Part shown: one piece after another, positions 7,979-15,284 of the stretch
Position numbering within the stretch: position 1 is the first letter of the stretch
Layout: every line of letters begins with the position of its first letter
From: JAKEGK01 sp050116575
Lineage (GTDB): Bacteria; Pseudomonadota; Gammaproteobacteria; SZUA-152
Direction: 5' to 3'
NCBI GenBank assembly: GCA_050116575.1
Contig: JASFOJ010000102.1
Coordinates: forward strand, 1 to 16,548
Length of the DNA: 16,548 bases
The notes under the pieces: model-generated
The model's database searches: none
What the model saw: the letters and a program-made list of their open reading frames with translations, nothing else
What the model was told of the DNA's origin: nothing
Made by a program: the position numbers and the translations under genes

Positions 7979-8004
7979 AAAAGGGGGCTTTCGCCCCCTT
8001 TTTT
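7979..8004. terminator. Rho-independent terminator between convergent traT-like and ompA-like genes
   Basis: A 10-bp perfect stem, AAAAGGGGGC (7979-7988) with GCCCCCTTTT (7993-8002), closes on TTTC and is followed by more T. With A and T runs on both sides it can serve both convergent genes, which end at 7941 and 8029. Confidence 0.9.
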
Positions 8005-8028
8005 AATGGCCGTCGGAATCTTGCCGTA

Positions 8029-8811
8029 TTACATGCCGGATACGATGACTGGATTTTGGAACTCCAGTTCAACGCGGCGGTTCTCGGCCCAGTTGGTTGT
8101 ATTATGCAGCGGTTTGGTTTCACCGAAGCCTTTTTTGACCAGCTGTTTTTCCGGTACTCCCAGTTTTACCATCAACTGGTAAACGGCTTGCGCCCTGTTC
8201 TCGCTTAATGACTGGTTATAGCGCCTGGTGCCGCGCTCATCGGCGTGTCCATTGATTACCATCGTGAATTGGGGATTAGCGATTAGATATTCGGCATGCT
8301 GCTTCAGATTGTCACGCTGTGCTTCCAGTAACTGGTATTTATCCGTATCGAAGTGAATGATATTAAGATCGGGTCGTATTACCCTGTTTGAGTCAGCTTC
8401 GCCCAGACCGGACGCCGTTTCCAGAGCAGTGTCCATAGTAGCATCCATAGCGGACAGTCTATCTTCCATGGTTCCCTGCTCTGTGTTCGTCATACCCGTG
8501 GTGTTGCCGCTTTCATCGCCAATGACGTCGGATTCGGTTTTGAATACCGCCGGTCTAACGGGATGCTCGTACGCCGCGGTATCGTTGTTCGTTTGAGAAT
8601 TTTCACCTTCCATGGTGTAAGCTATGGAAATATCTGTTAACTCATCCTCCGGCAGGGGATTATCGTAACTGGCATAACTCGATGTGTGATTGGTTTCCGG
8701 GGCTTGCGCAGCCGTTGGTTTGATATCACTGCCCGCGCAGCCAACGAATAATGTTACAGGGAAGGTCAATAAAATCAGGTTTTCAATAACGCGTAGTTTT
8801 CGCTTGGTCAT
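8029..8811 (-). CDS. OmpA-family (Pal-like) outer-membrane lipoprotein
   Basis: A 260-residue lipoprotein. The signal peptide ends in LFVGC, so Cys25 is lipidated, and Ala at +2 predicts outer-membrane sorting. Residues 26-147 are a low-complexity acidic linker rich in Ser, Thr, Asn and Glu. Residues 148-252 form an OmpA-like peptidoglycan-binding domain with IIHFDTDK, GHADERGTRRYN and SLSENRAQAV. Asp191 and Arg206 match the pair that binds meso-diaminopimelate in E. coli OmpA. The domain is Pal-like, but the linker is longer than in Pal and no tol genes are adjacent, so it is probably a paralogue that ties the outer membrane to peptidoglycan. A good ribosome site (GAGGAG) precedes the ATG. 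GACGG-TG-CCGTC at 8847-8858 is a small inverted repeat in its leader. Confidence 0.88.
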   Translation of the reverse strand: MTKRKLRVIENLILLTFPVTLFVGCAGSDIKPTAAQAPETNHTSSYASYDNPLPEDELTDISIAYTMEGENSQTNNDTAAYEHPVRPAVFKTESDVIGDESGNTTGMTNTEQGTMEDRLSAMDATMDTALETASGLGEADSNRVIRPDLNIIHFDTDKYQLLEAQRDNLKQHAEYLIANPQFTMVINGHADERGTRRYNQSLSENRAQAVYQLMVKLGVPEKQLVKKGFGETKPLHNTTNWAENRRVELEFQNPVIVSGM

Positions 8812-9014
8812 GGTTGTTCTCCTCTATCAAAAATTGAATGTCTTGAGACGGTGCCGTCGATAACAATTGCTTGATAGTAATTAAAGAAAACAACTATGGA
8901 ATCGCAGGGGCGATAATGTGGAAATGTGGCAAACAAATATGATCAAATATGGCGGGACAACATCGTGTAATCATCGGTCCACAATGCATCTACAATCTAA
9001 TGTGGTGCCGCTGG

Positions 9015-9437
9015 TTATTTCGGAAAGTCCTTTAAGCAACACCGGCCCGATGGATTACTGGTTTCGCAGGAGCATCGCCCGGCTTTGGTTTGTTCCACTA
9101 CAAAAGTTTTCGCCAGTTCGTTGCTAACTGCTTCTGCCCTGGACACACCAAAGCAATAACAAATCGGGGCGTCTGCGGCTTTTTCCTTGATGCCTATTCT
9201 GCTGCGAAGCATTGGTTGGGTTACGATAGTATTGTCGATTCCGAAATAAACAACGTCGCAATCCGGATCTTCGCAAAAATAGTACGTTTGATTTGCTAAT
9301 CCTGCTTCCCAGGGTTTTTTTACATGATGCAACACGGTTTGAAAGGGCACTTCCTTGTAGCAGTGGCCGTTTTCGGGGCACACATGCTGCCTGGGAGAAA
9401 GTTTATGTTGTTGTTTTGGGGGGCAACAATCCGCCAT
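9015..9437 (-). CDS. CopZ N-terminal-type Zn/[2Fe-2S] metallochaperone-like protein
   Basis: A 140-residue cytoplasmic protein with 12 cysteines (4, 5, 20, 26, 55, 60, 93, 95, 122, 124, 133, 134). The pattern matches the N-terminal domain of Archaeoglobus CopZ, which holds a mononuclear zinc and a [2Fe-2S] cluster and can reduce Cu(II). The zinc part probably uses Cys20, Cys26, Cys55 and Cys60. PICYCFGVSR at 91-100 with RCSC at 121-124 resembles the Bfd-type 2Fe-2S site. The C-terminal Atx1/HMA copper-binding domain of full CopZ is absent. It is divergent from a MerR-family gene, and a MerR-type promoter at 9542-9572 points towards it. Role in metal handling is inferred from family and regulator; the metal is uncertain. 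Confidence 0.82.
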   Translation of the reverse strand: MADCCPPKQQHKLSPRQHVCPENGHCYKEVPFQTVLHHVKKPWEAGLANQTYYFCEDPDCDVVYFGIDNTIVTQPMLRSRIGIKEKAADAPICYCFGVSRAEAVSNELAKTFVVEQTKAGRCSCETSNPSGRCCLKDFPK

Positions 9438-9541
9438 TGCTGATATCTTGCAGTAACGTGGTTATGGGTGACTACTGGTTGGTCGCATGGAACCAATCGT
9501 GATCCGGCGATTCGACAACGGGCGCCAGTGCGCTAAAATTA

Positions 9542-9572
9542 AGTTTAAACCCTGTAGGAACTATAGGCTCAA
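9542..9572 (-). promoter_or_regulatory. MerR-family promoter with 19-bp spacer and operator dyad
   Basis: Read on the minus strand, TTGAGC (-35, 9567-9572), a 19-bp spacer and TAAACT (-10, 9542-9547) form a promoter with the over-long spacer that MerR-type activators require. The spacer region contains the dyad CCTGTAG-N3-CTATAGG (plus strand, 9551-9567; six of seven positions pair). The pattern CTATAG...CTACAGG between -35 and -10 resembles CadR/PbrR operators of the Zn/Cd/Pb group. It drives the CopZ-like gene, and its position 48 bp before merR also allows autoregulation. Confidence 0.8.
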
Positions 9573-9614
9573 GTGGCGGGTCTATTTGTAAATAACGTGT
9601 AGAAACATATTGTT

Positions 9615-10010
9615 ATGAAAATTGGAGAGCTATCAGCCCGGACCCATTGTAAGGTGGAGACTGTCCGATATTACGAACGCATCGGTTTGATGCCCGTGCC
9701 GGGTCGCACCGCTGGCGGCTATCGCATCTATGATGAAAGCCACGTCAAACGGTTATCGTTTGTTCGGCGCAGCAGGGAGCTTGGTTTTACCATAGAGGAA
9801 ATACGAATGTTACTTGATCTGGTTGATGGAGGCAGTTATACCTGCAGCGACATCAAAACGGTTACCATGGATCACGTGGACAATATCCGCCAAAAAATCG
9901 CAGACCTGCAAAAACTGGAAAAAACACTCACCGGCATCGCATCCCGGTGCAGCGATGATGCAACTCCTGAATGTCCGATCATTGATGCGCTCTTCGATAC
10001 TAGAACCTGA
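9615..10010 (+). CDS. MerR-family metal-responsive regulator (CadR/PbrR-like)
   Basis: A 131-residue MerR-family activator. The winged helix-turn-helix is at 1-70, opening MKIGELSARTHC and with VRYYERIGL and GGYRIYDESHV, followed by a dimerisation helix at about 82-107. Metal-ligand cysteines are at 77, 112 and 120, nearly the same spacing as in CadR (77, 112, 119), and Cys12 is also shared with CadR/PbrR. The His-rich tail of CadR is missing. Such proteins bind the dyad as dimers and untwist the long-spacer promoter when metal binds. The adjacent operator is of the CadR/PbrR type, so Cd, Pb or Zn is a better guess than Hg or Cu, although the target gene resembles a copper chaperone. Confidence 0.88.
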   Translation: MKIGELSARTHCKVETVRYYERIGLMPVPGRTAGGYRIYDESHVKRLSFVRRSRELGFTIEEIRMLLDLVDGGSYTCSDIKTVTMDHVDNIRQKIADLQKLEKTLTGIASRCSDDATPECPIIDALFDTRT

Positions 10011-10256
10011 AAGGCGGCGAAACTACATAATGTACGGCTAGCGTGCCTTGAGATATTAATTTAAGGGGCTTGATAAGGAAAGGATTGTCGGTGATACCGT
10101 TAGCCACGGTTAATATTAACAATTGCTTTACAATCTAACAATCATCGAACGGCTTAAGACGTGAAGCCTTGAGCTTTTTATAGTCACATTCATGGTTATA
10201 GCTGGCAGTAATAGGCGGTATAATAAAACCGCATTTAATGACTTAAGATACTATCC

Positions 10257-10262
10257 AGGGAG
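10257..10262 (+). promoter_or_regulatory. Ribosome binding site deciding the start at 10270
   Basis: AGGGAG lies 7 nt before ATG 10270. The upstream in-frame ATG at 10192 has no comparable site and would bury the signal peptide behind 26 residues, so 10270 is the start. A perfect -10-like TATAAT lies at 10219-10224 inside a GCGGT/ACCGC inverted repeat (10215-10232), without a good -35. Confidence 0.7.
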
Positions 10263-10269
10263 TACTGTC

Positions 10270-10926
10270 ATGCCTTACTTAAAAAATATCGTTGCCCTGA
10301 TGCTCGTCACCATGGCGGTTGGGCTGTATACGCCCACCGGATACAGCAAAGACAAACCCCTGCCTGAGGCATGCACCACCCAATGCCAAACTCCGTACGG
10401 CCAGGTGCTGGGAGTAGGGGTCGGCAATGTACCCGCTTACTCAAATTGCAATTCCGATTGCGTCGTGTTTTCGCCCAATAAAAAAGACGGCACCTACACT
10501 GGGATAAAATGGCAGTGTGTGGAATATGCCAGACGCTGGCTGTTGGTCAATAAAGGCGTGGTCTATGGCGACGTGGATATTGCCGCGGATATTTGGGGCT
10601 TGGACTACGTAACCCGCGTAAAAGACAAAACAAAGCTCAAAATGCTCTCCTACCCCAATGGCAACGCAAAGCGGCCTGAAGCCGGCGATTTACTGGTATA
10701 CGCCAAAGCGTATTTAAAGACCGGGCATGTAGCCGTTATTTCCAAAGTGGACCCTGCATCAAAAACCGTCCAAGTACTAGAACAAAACTACAACAACACA
10801 AAGTGGGCACGCAAGTATTCCCGCATTATTCCCTATGTACAACATGACAATAAATACTGGCTTTTGGATGCCTATTTATTGGGATGGAAGCGGGTAACAG
10901 CGAACCAGGTCAGCGTAAACAAATAA
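10270..10926 (+). CDS. Exported CHAP-type amidase, glutathionylspermidine amidase-like
   Basis: A 218-residue protein with a signal peptide (about 1-26). The mature part follows the amidase (CHAP) half of E. coli bifunctional glutathionylspermidine synthetase/amidase. It has TPYGQVLGVG, then KWQCVEYARRW with catalytic Cys83, TGHVAVISKV with His153, and LEQN with Glu171. YPNG...RPEAGDLLVY (128-144) and the final LLGWKR also align with Gss. The synthetase half is absent, and the protein is predicted to be periplasmic, unlike Gss. The extra Cys35, Cys39, Cys60 and Cys64 could form disulfides. It may hydrolyse an amide in a polyamine conjugate or in peptidoglycan, as other CHAP enzymes do; the sequence resemblance is to Gss. 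It is monocistronic. Confidence 0.85.
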   Translation: MPYLKNIVALMLVTMAVGLYTPTGYSKDKPLPEACTTQCQTPYGQVLGVGVGNVPAYSNCNSDCVVFSPNKKDGTYTGIKWQCVEYARRWLLVNKGVVYGDVDIAADIWGLDYVTRVKDKTKLKMLSYPNGNAKRPEAGDLLVYAKAYLKTGHVAVISKVDPASKTVQVLEQNYNNTKWARKYSRIIPYVQHDNKYWLLDAYLLGWKRVTANQVSVNK

Positions 10927-10958
10927 CGCAGTACAGTTGATTTTCCTGGATCTACTAT

Positions 10959-10974
10959 AGTGGCTATGGCCACT
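10959..10974. terminator. Weak hairpin between convergent genes
   Basis: AGTGGC (10959-10964) and GCCACT (10969-10974) form a 6-bp stem with loop TATG in the 50-bp gap between convergent genes. There is no T-run on either side, so termination is uncertain. Confidence 0.3.
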
Positions 10975-10976
10975 CG

Positions 10977-11582
10977 TTAAGGAGTAACAGTTTTTTCAGG
11001 GCCTAACACTGCCTGAACACCGGGAAGCTGGGCCAGGATGAAATGTAGCGGCTCATACGTGGCAATATGATACCCCTCAACCAGAAAAACCTTATTGTTT
11101 GTTAACGCCATCAGTTTTTTCGGTTTTCTGAAAACTACAAAGCGTTCGCTCGTGGGGCCCGCCTTGTCAACCACATTAAACCAGGTGGTTGCCGCTTTGG
11201 CGTTAGCAAACTGAAAGCAATAAAAACGGGCGTTTACATTGCTTTTGTTGTTTTTTATCATAAACCGGCTAAGAGTCGAAAAGGAATCAAAGATATCTTC
11301 TTTTCCGCCATAAATTCGCTTAACCGCTTTTATGTTATCAGGAATGTTGGGTATTTCTGATTGGGTAACTTGCTCCGGGCCGGAAATGGTAAAGTCTTTT
11401 TTGAGAATGGCATTCTTAAAACGTGAGTCGATACCACAATCCAGTCCGCCAACTCCGCTCTCCGCGGCCGCAAGCTTTACCGTTGTCCCCTGGCGTGCAC
11501 TTCGTCCGTTAGGTGCGTTGCAGGAGACGGCAAACAGGATGGCCAGCAGGGTTAAAAGAAATATAATTTTATGTCTATTCAT
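10977..11582 (-). CDS. Putative lipoprotein of unknown function
   Basis: A 201-residue protein with a lipoprotein signal: basic start, hydrophobic core and FAVSC, making Cys21 the lipidated residue. Asn at +2 does not give an inner-membrane retention signal, so outer-membrane placement is likely. The mature part has Cys49 and Cys122, a probable disulfide pair in the periplasm, and a mixed alpha/beta-looking composition. No known motif was recognised. It lies 48 bp downstream of the four-helix membrane protein gene on the same strand and may share its transcript. The ribosome site is poor, which fits translation depending on an upstream gene. ATG at 11582 is the only start that leaves a complete signal peptide. 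Confidence 0.65.
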   Translation of the reverse strand: MNRHKIIFLLTLLAILFAVSCNAPNGRSARQGTTVKLAAAESGVGGLDCGIDSRFKNAILKKDFTISGPEQVTQSEIPNIPDNIKAVKRIYGGKEDIFDSFSTLSRFMIKNNKSNVNARFYCFQFANAKAATTWFNVVDKAGPTSERFVVFRKPKKLMALTNNKVFLVEGYHIATYEPLHFILAQLPGVQAVLGPEKTVTP

Positions 11583-11630
11583 GATGAGAATATCTTTTTC
11601 GATTGAATGTTGTGGCCGCCTGTATAGCTG

Positions 11631-12137
11631 CTAAATACAATTCCACGCGTGCATCAATGGTTTTGTATAGTCCTCGTAGCCAAAGTAGTAGAGCATGGTG
11701 ATCATAAAACCCGGCAGAAACAGGAAGCCGACGATTGTTGCAACATGGACGCCGGACAAGCGTTTTTTGTCAACCATTGCTTTCATTGCTGACAATACCT
11801 GAAAAAGACAGAATGGCACGAACAATAAACCCAACGCCAATTCGATCAACAGGTCAGGGGTGGTTACAAAGCTAATTGCGCACTCGTAGATTGGTGAAGG
11901 CCGGAGTTGGGCGGCGATACCCAGGATAATAAAACCTATCCCCGTAGTTATTGCCAGCAACGGATTTTGCAATACCGAAGCGACCTCAAAATTATCCGTG
12001 TTTCTATTTCGAAACTTCAAAACTGCGTAGGTCGTCAGTCCAATTCCTGTTACTCCAAACAGGATACCAACTTCCTCTGGTGACAGATCATTGGACCAGC
12101 CGGGTGTTGGCCTAAAGTTTCCCATGGGCGGTGGCAT
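11631..12137 (-). CDS. Four-helix membrane protein of unknown function
   Basis: A 168-residue protein with four predicted transmembrane helices at about 24-42, 60-77, 95-118 and 131-152, and short polar loops including KFRNRNTDNFE (41-51). The start is fixed by a strong ribosome site, AGGAGG at 12145-12150, seven bases before the ATG. A Met at position 5 is an alternative start but is worse placed. No family was recognised. It precedes the lipoprotein gene at 10977-11582 on the same strand, and the hydrolase gene lies 129 bp upstream on that strand. It is encoded among exported proteins, which suggests an envelope role, but no specific function can be assigned. Confidence 0.7.
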   Translation of the reverse strand: MPPPMGNFRPTPGWSNDLSPEEVGILFGVTGIGLTTYAVLKFRNRNTDNFEVASVLQNPLLAITTGIGFIILGIAAQLRPSPIYECAISFVTTPDLLIELALGLLFVPFCLFQVLSAMKAMVDKKRLSGVHVATIVGFLFLPGFMITMLYYFGYEDYTKPLMHAWNCI

Positions 12138-12144
12138 CTCCTTT

Positions 12145-12150
12145 CCTCCT
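12145..12150 (-). promoter_or_regulatory. Strong Shine-Dalgarno for the membrane protein gene
   Basis: AGGAGG on the minus strand, 7 nt before ATG 12137, supports that start over the in-frame Met four codons later. Confidence 0.7.
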
Positions 12151-12201
12151 CGCAGGTGATAACTTTAAATATCGATAACAAGAATGGTTTTTGGGCACCT
12201 T

Positions 12202-12236
12202 AATCTCACCCTTTAAAAAGGGAGTGGAAGGAGATT
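12202..12236. repeat. Nested palindromic element, REP-like
   Basis: The outer arms AATCTC (12202-12207) and GAGATT (12231-12236) enclose a perfect inner hairpin CCCTTT-AA-AAAGGG (12209-12222). The architecture resembles short palindromic intergenic repeats found in many proteobacterial genomes. It may alternatively act as a terminator for the hydrolase gene, which ends at 12267 on the minus strand. Only one copy was seen in the window. Confidence 0.4.
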
Positions 12237-12266
12237 TCATAGTCCCTCACCAGAACCACTTTTAAA

Positions 12267-13076
12267 CTATCGTGCAAGATCTTTATCCAGCCAGCTTTTA
12301 AGCTGATTCAGCAACTGGTCTGTTCGTTCACGATAGAAATGCCCGGCACCTTCTATTTTTATATCATGATAACGACTGCCAAAGAGTTTGGGGCCAACCA
12401 TTTTTCGTTTACTCACAACTTTCAATACCATTTTCCGGTCTTCGCTACCGTAAATATCCAGAATATCCACGTTTTTAAGTTTCTTGAAATTTTCCATGCT
12501 ATCCATATAAGTGTCTTTCGGTACTCCAAAGCCGCCGCTGACAATGGCAAACACCTTTACCGCCGGATCCTTTATGGTTGCAAGGTAATAAGAAGCCATG
12601 ACAGCGCCCGTGCTGTGACCACTAATCACAATATTGCGTATGCCTTTGCTTTTCAGAAAATCCACGCCGGCCTGAACGCGGGCCGGGACTTCTGGAAACA
12701 GCGGAGGGTAGTCTTTGTCTTCCGCTTCATTTTTTAGAACAGGCATTTGTAATGACAGTGTATGCCAGCCATAATCTGGTAATTGCATACGCAGGGGTTC
12801 GATGACATCCGGCCACGCCGGGTGGGCGCCCCGGCCATGTATAAGAATCACGGCACCTTTCGATTGTTCCGTCGTGGGTTCGGCATACAGCGCCAGAAAC
12901 TCCACACCGTCCGCCTTAAGCTTGATATCTTCACCCACCATAAGGCTGGGAACAATTTGCTCCTCCCAACGCTTTTCTTTGGCCAGGTCAGATTTGCCGC
13001 CAGCGTTGGCGTTACCTACAAACAACAAAAGCATTGAAAACAATAGACCTCCAAACCTCATCCGGGACGTTTTCAT
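12267..13076 (-). CDS. Exported alpha/beta-hydrolase, DUF3530-like
   Basis: A 269-residue protein with a signal peptide (1-25, cleavage after NANA). The alpha/beta-hydrolase core starts with GAVILIHGRGAHPAWP (74-89), whose HGxGxHPxWP form recalls the DUF3530 family. The nucleophile elbow is GHSTG (153-157) with Ser155. Asp213 in YGSEDRK and His246 in GAGHFY complete a plausible triad. It is therefore likely an active periplasmic esterase or related hydrolase; the substrate cannot be read from sequence. A good AAGGAG ribosome site precedes the ATG. The next gene on the same strand is 129 bp away, across a palindromic element, so it may be a separate unit. Confidence 0.82.
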   Translation of the reverse strand: MKTSRMRFGGLLFSMLLLFVGNANAGGKSDLAKEKRWEEQIVPSLMVGEDIKLKADGVEFLALYAEPTTEQSKGAVILIHGRGAHPAWPDVIEPLRMQLPDYGWHTLSLQMPVLKNEAEDKDYPPLFPEVPARVQAGVDFLKSKGIRNIVISGHSTGAVMASYYLATIKDPAVKVFAIVSGGFGVPKDTYMDSMENFKKLKNVDILDIYGSEDRKMVLKVVSKRKMVGPKLFGSRYHDIKIEGAGHFYRERTDQLLNQLKSWLDKDLAR

Positions 13077-13245
13077 GGCAGTATCTCCTTGTTAACAGTG
13101 AGCCAACAGCCAGATCAAATGTCTGTCTGTACAATAATCAACCAGCACTATCACACGTTACGCAATGTGTATAAAAGTTTGCGGTTTGAGGTCTAAATCT
13201 AGGTAAAATGCGTATTGTTTTGGTCGAGTTTTTACGACGTTTGTA

Positions 13246-13278
13246 TGTTGATTTTTCTACGCCAATAGACAATCAACA
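13246..13278. repeat. Inverted repeat upstream of the winged-helix regulator
   Basis: TGTTGATT (13246-13253) and AATCAACA (13271-13278) are a perfect 8-bp inverted repeat with a 17-bp spacer, centred about 56 bp before ATG 13318. A regulator-binding site, possibly for autoregulation, is an inference from position. Confidence 0.35.
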
Positions 13279-13317
13279 ACTTACGCCCATAAGCGATACC
13301 GGAAAACGCACCCGTAA

Positions 13318-15099
13318 ATGAACACCGCCATCGACATTACGTTGCAAACACCGTTTCGAATTGGTGATTGGCATGCAGAGCCGGGTAGTGGACGTCTGCG
13401 TCGTCAGGGCGTGGAAGTCAAACTGGAACCCAAGGTGATGCAGGTGCTCGTTTGCCTGGCGCAGAATCCGGGTGTGGTTGTCAGTCGGGAGGCGCTGGAA
13501 AGCACGGTCTGGGCAGGCACCGTGGTGGGTTACGACGCCATATCCGGAAGCATAATAAAGTTGCGCAAGGCGTTGGGCGATGATTCTCGTAATCCGCGCT
13601 ACATCGAGACCATCTCTAAAAAAGGCTATCGCCTTATTGCCGACGTATCAAGGGATGTTAGTAACGAGGCGGGTGCGAAAGGTGGCGCCACCGCCGAAGA
13701 TGTTGAACCCGCCGGGTCTCGTACCCCCGAGTTCGTGCGAACCAGAAACAGAAGCGTTAAGGGCCAGTTGGTTTTGGCGGTGACCGGATTGATTATTATC
13801 ATCGCGGGATGGCGATTGCTCGATACCCAGCCAGATCAGCAGACACAATCCGGCAGCGAACCAAGCACAGAAAACCCGGCGTCCCACAACGGCTCCTCTG
13901 AAAACTCCGATATAAAACCTTCCGTGGTGGTATTGCCTTTCAAAAATCTCAGTGACGATCCTCAGCAGGAATATTTCAGCGACGGTATCACGGATGACAT
14001 TATTACCGATCTTTCGCAGGTTGGGTCACTGCGTGTAATTGCCCGCCAATCTGCCTATTATTACAAGCACAAAACTGGCAGCCTGGATGACGTAGCGCGT
14101 GATTTTAATGTGCAATATATCATTGAAGGAAGTGTGCAGAAGGCGGGCAAACGTATTCGCATCAATGCACAGCTTACCGACGTAGAAAGTGGCCATCACC
14201 TGTGGGCAGAACGCTTTGACCGGGAGCTGAATGATGTATTTGCGATCCAGGATGAAATTGCCCGACACGTTATTGACGCCATGTTTGTCACGTTATCGGA
14301 GCAGGAGAACAAGCGCGTACTTTACCGGACCACCAACAATTTTGAAGCTTACGATGCTTTTTTACGTGGATTGCAACAATCCAAGAATCGCACTAAAGAA
14401 GGCCACGAATTAACAAAAGAGGCCTTCCAACGTGCCCTTGAGCTGGACCCTCACTACGCGCGCGTTTACGGCGCCATGGCCGTTACCTTGATACGAGGTT
14501 ACCGGTTTCAATGGTCGGATTTATCCATGCAGGAAGCACAGGAAAGGGCATTGCGGTTGGCCAAGAAAGCTGTTGCCCTCGATCAATCCACGCCGCAAAT
14601 ATACTGGTCCCTGGGATTCGTACACCTGTTCCGCAAGGAATACGAGCAAGCGGAAACGGCTACGATGCAATCCATTAAATTGTCGCCGAACTACGCCGAT
14701 GGGTATGGCCTTCTCGCGTTTATTAACAACTGGCGTGGCAACGCCGAGCAAGCCGAACGCTATATTAAAAAAGCCATGGCGCTTAACCCTTATTACCCCT
14801 TTGACTACCCGTGGAACCTGGGCCTGGCTTACTACCACATGGGTAAATACAAACAAGCGGCTACAGCGTTGAAAAACGCCCTGGAAAGAAACGAATCCGT
14901 ATTGTTGCCACGTCTGTTTCTTGCTGCAAGCTATGTCAGGCTCGGCCGCGTGGATGACGCACAATGGGAAATCGAACAAGTAGCTATCCTCCGGCCCGAC
15001 ACTACTATCACACACCTTGCCAATACCCTGCCGTACGAAAGTAAAGAACGAATGAATGCTTTTCTGGAGGACCTGCGCGACGCAGGGTTACCTGAATAA
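13318..15099 (+). CDS. Membrane-anchored winged-helix / TolB-like / TPR regulator
   Basis: A 593-residue one-component regulator of the CadC/ToxR layout. An OmpR-type winged helix occupies about 12-110 (EPKVMQVLVCLAQNPG, then SREALESTVW, SIIKLRKALGDD and YIETISKKGYRL). After a charged linker, one transmembrane helix spans about 150-167. The periplasmic part begins with a TolB-like/FlgO-like domain at about 200-325 (VVVLPFKNLSDDP, GITDDIITDLS, YIIEGSVQ, HLWAERFDR), common in COG5616-type proteins. It ends with tetratricopeptide-like repeats at about 340-560. Such proteins sense an envelope signal and bind DNA from the membrane. The TolB-like part lacks any cyclase domain despite frequent mislabelling. 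The Shine-Dalgarno is weak. Targets are unknown. Confidence 0.88.
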   Translation: MNTAIDITLQTPFRIGDWHAEPGSGRLRRQGVEVKLEPKVMQVLVCLAQNPGVVVSREALESTVWAGTVVGYDAISGSIIKLRKALGDDSRNPRYIETISKKGYRLIADVSRDVSNEAGAKGGATAEDVEPAGSRTPEFVRTRNRSVKGQLVLAVTGLIIIIAGWRLLDTQPDQQTQSGSEPSTENPASHNGSSENSDIKPSVVVLPFKNLSDDPQQEYFSDGITDDIITDLSQVGSLRVIARQSAYYYKHKTGSLDDVARDFNVQYIIEGSVQKAGKRIRINAQLTDVESGHHLWAERFDRELNDVFAIQDEIARHVIDAMFVTLSEQENKRVLYRTTNNFEAYDAFLRGLQQSKNRTKEGHELTKEAFQRALELDPHYARVYGAMAVTLIRGYRFQWSDLSMQEAQERALRLAKKAVALDQSTPQIYWSLGFVHLFRKEYEQAETATMQSIKLSPNYADGYGLLAFINNWRGNAEQAERYIKKAMALNPYYPFDYPWNLGLAYYHMGKYKQAATALKNALERNESVLLPRLFLAASYVRLGRVDDAQWEIEQVAILRPDTTITHLANTLPYESKERMNAFLEDLRDAGLPE

Positions 15100-15270
15100 G
15101 TCGCAACGTCGAGCGTGAATTCCGCTGGCACAAAATCCAATTTCCAGGAAAGGCGCAAGTTTCCGTGACTATTGCAGTTTGTTGCGCTTGGTTATTGGTT
15201 CTATTTTTAATAATTAAACATTTAAAATTAAAATCTATAAAATACCAATGAAAACAAGAAAATAAAAATT

Positions 15271-15284
15271 TTGATATAAATCAA
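15271..15284. promoter_or_regulatory. FNR/ANR-type binding site
   Basis: TTGAT-ATAA-ATCAA is an exact match to the FNR/ANR consensus TTGAT-N4-ATCAA. Its centre at 15277.5 lies 31.5 bp before the -10-like TATATA at 15309-15314, about 2 bp longer than the standard class II spacing. Activation of the downstream two-gene operon under low oxygen is the natural reading. A CRP/Dnr-like relative could use the same site. Confidence 0.75.

Noticed and set aside
8871..8884. FNR-like site TTGATAGTAATTAA upstream of the OmpA-family gene
   Set aside because: One mismatch to the consensus, and no -10 element at a suitable distance on the minus strand. Probably chance in AT-rich DNA.
8979..9005. CCACA/TGTGG inverted repeat after the CopZ-like gene
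   Set aside because: Five base pairs with a 17-base loop and no T-run, so it is not a credible terminator.
10151..10185. GGCTT/AAGCC hairpin followed by a T-run after merR
   Set aside because: The stem is only 5 bp with an 8-base loop and the T-run is displaced, too weak to list as a terminator.
13318..15099. Adenylate cyclase annotation for the winged-helix/TPR protein
   Set aside because: Proteins with this TolB-like domain are often so labelled, but no cyclase catalytic domain is present.
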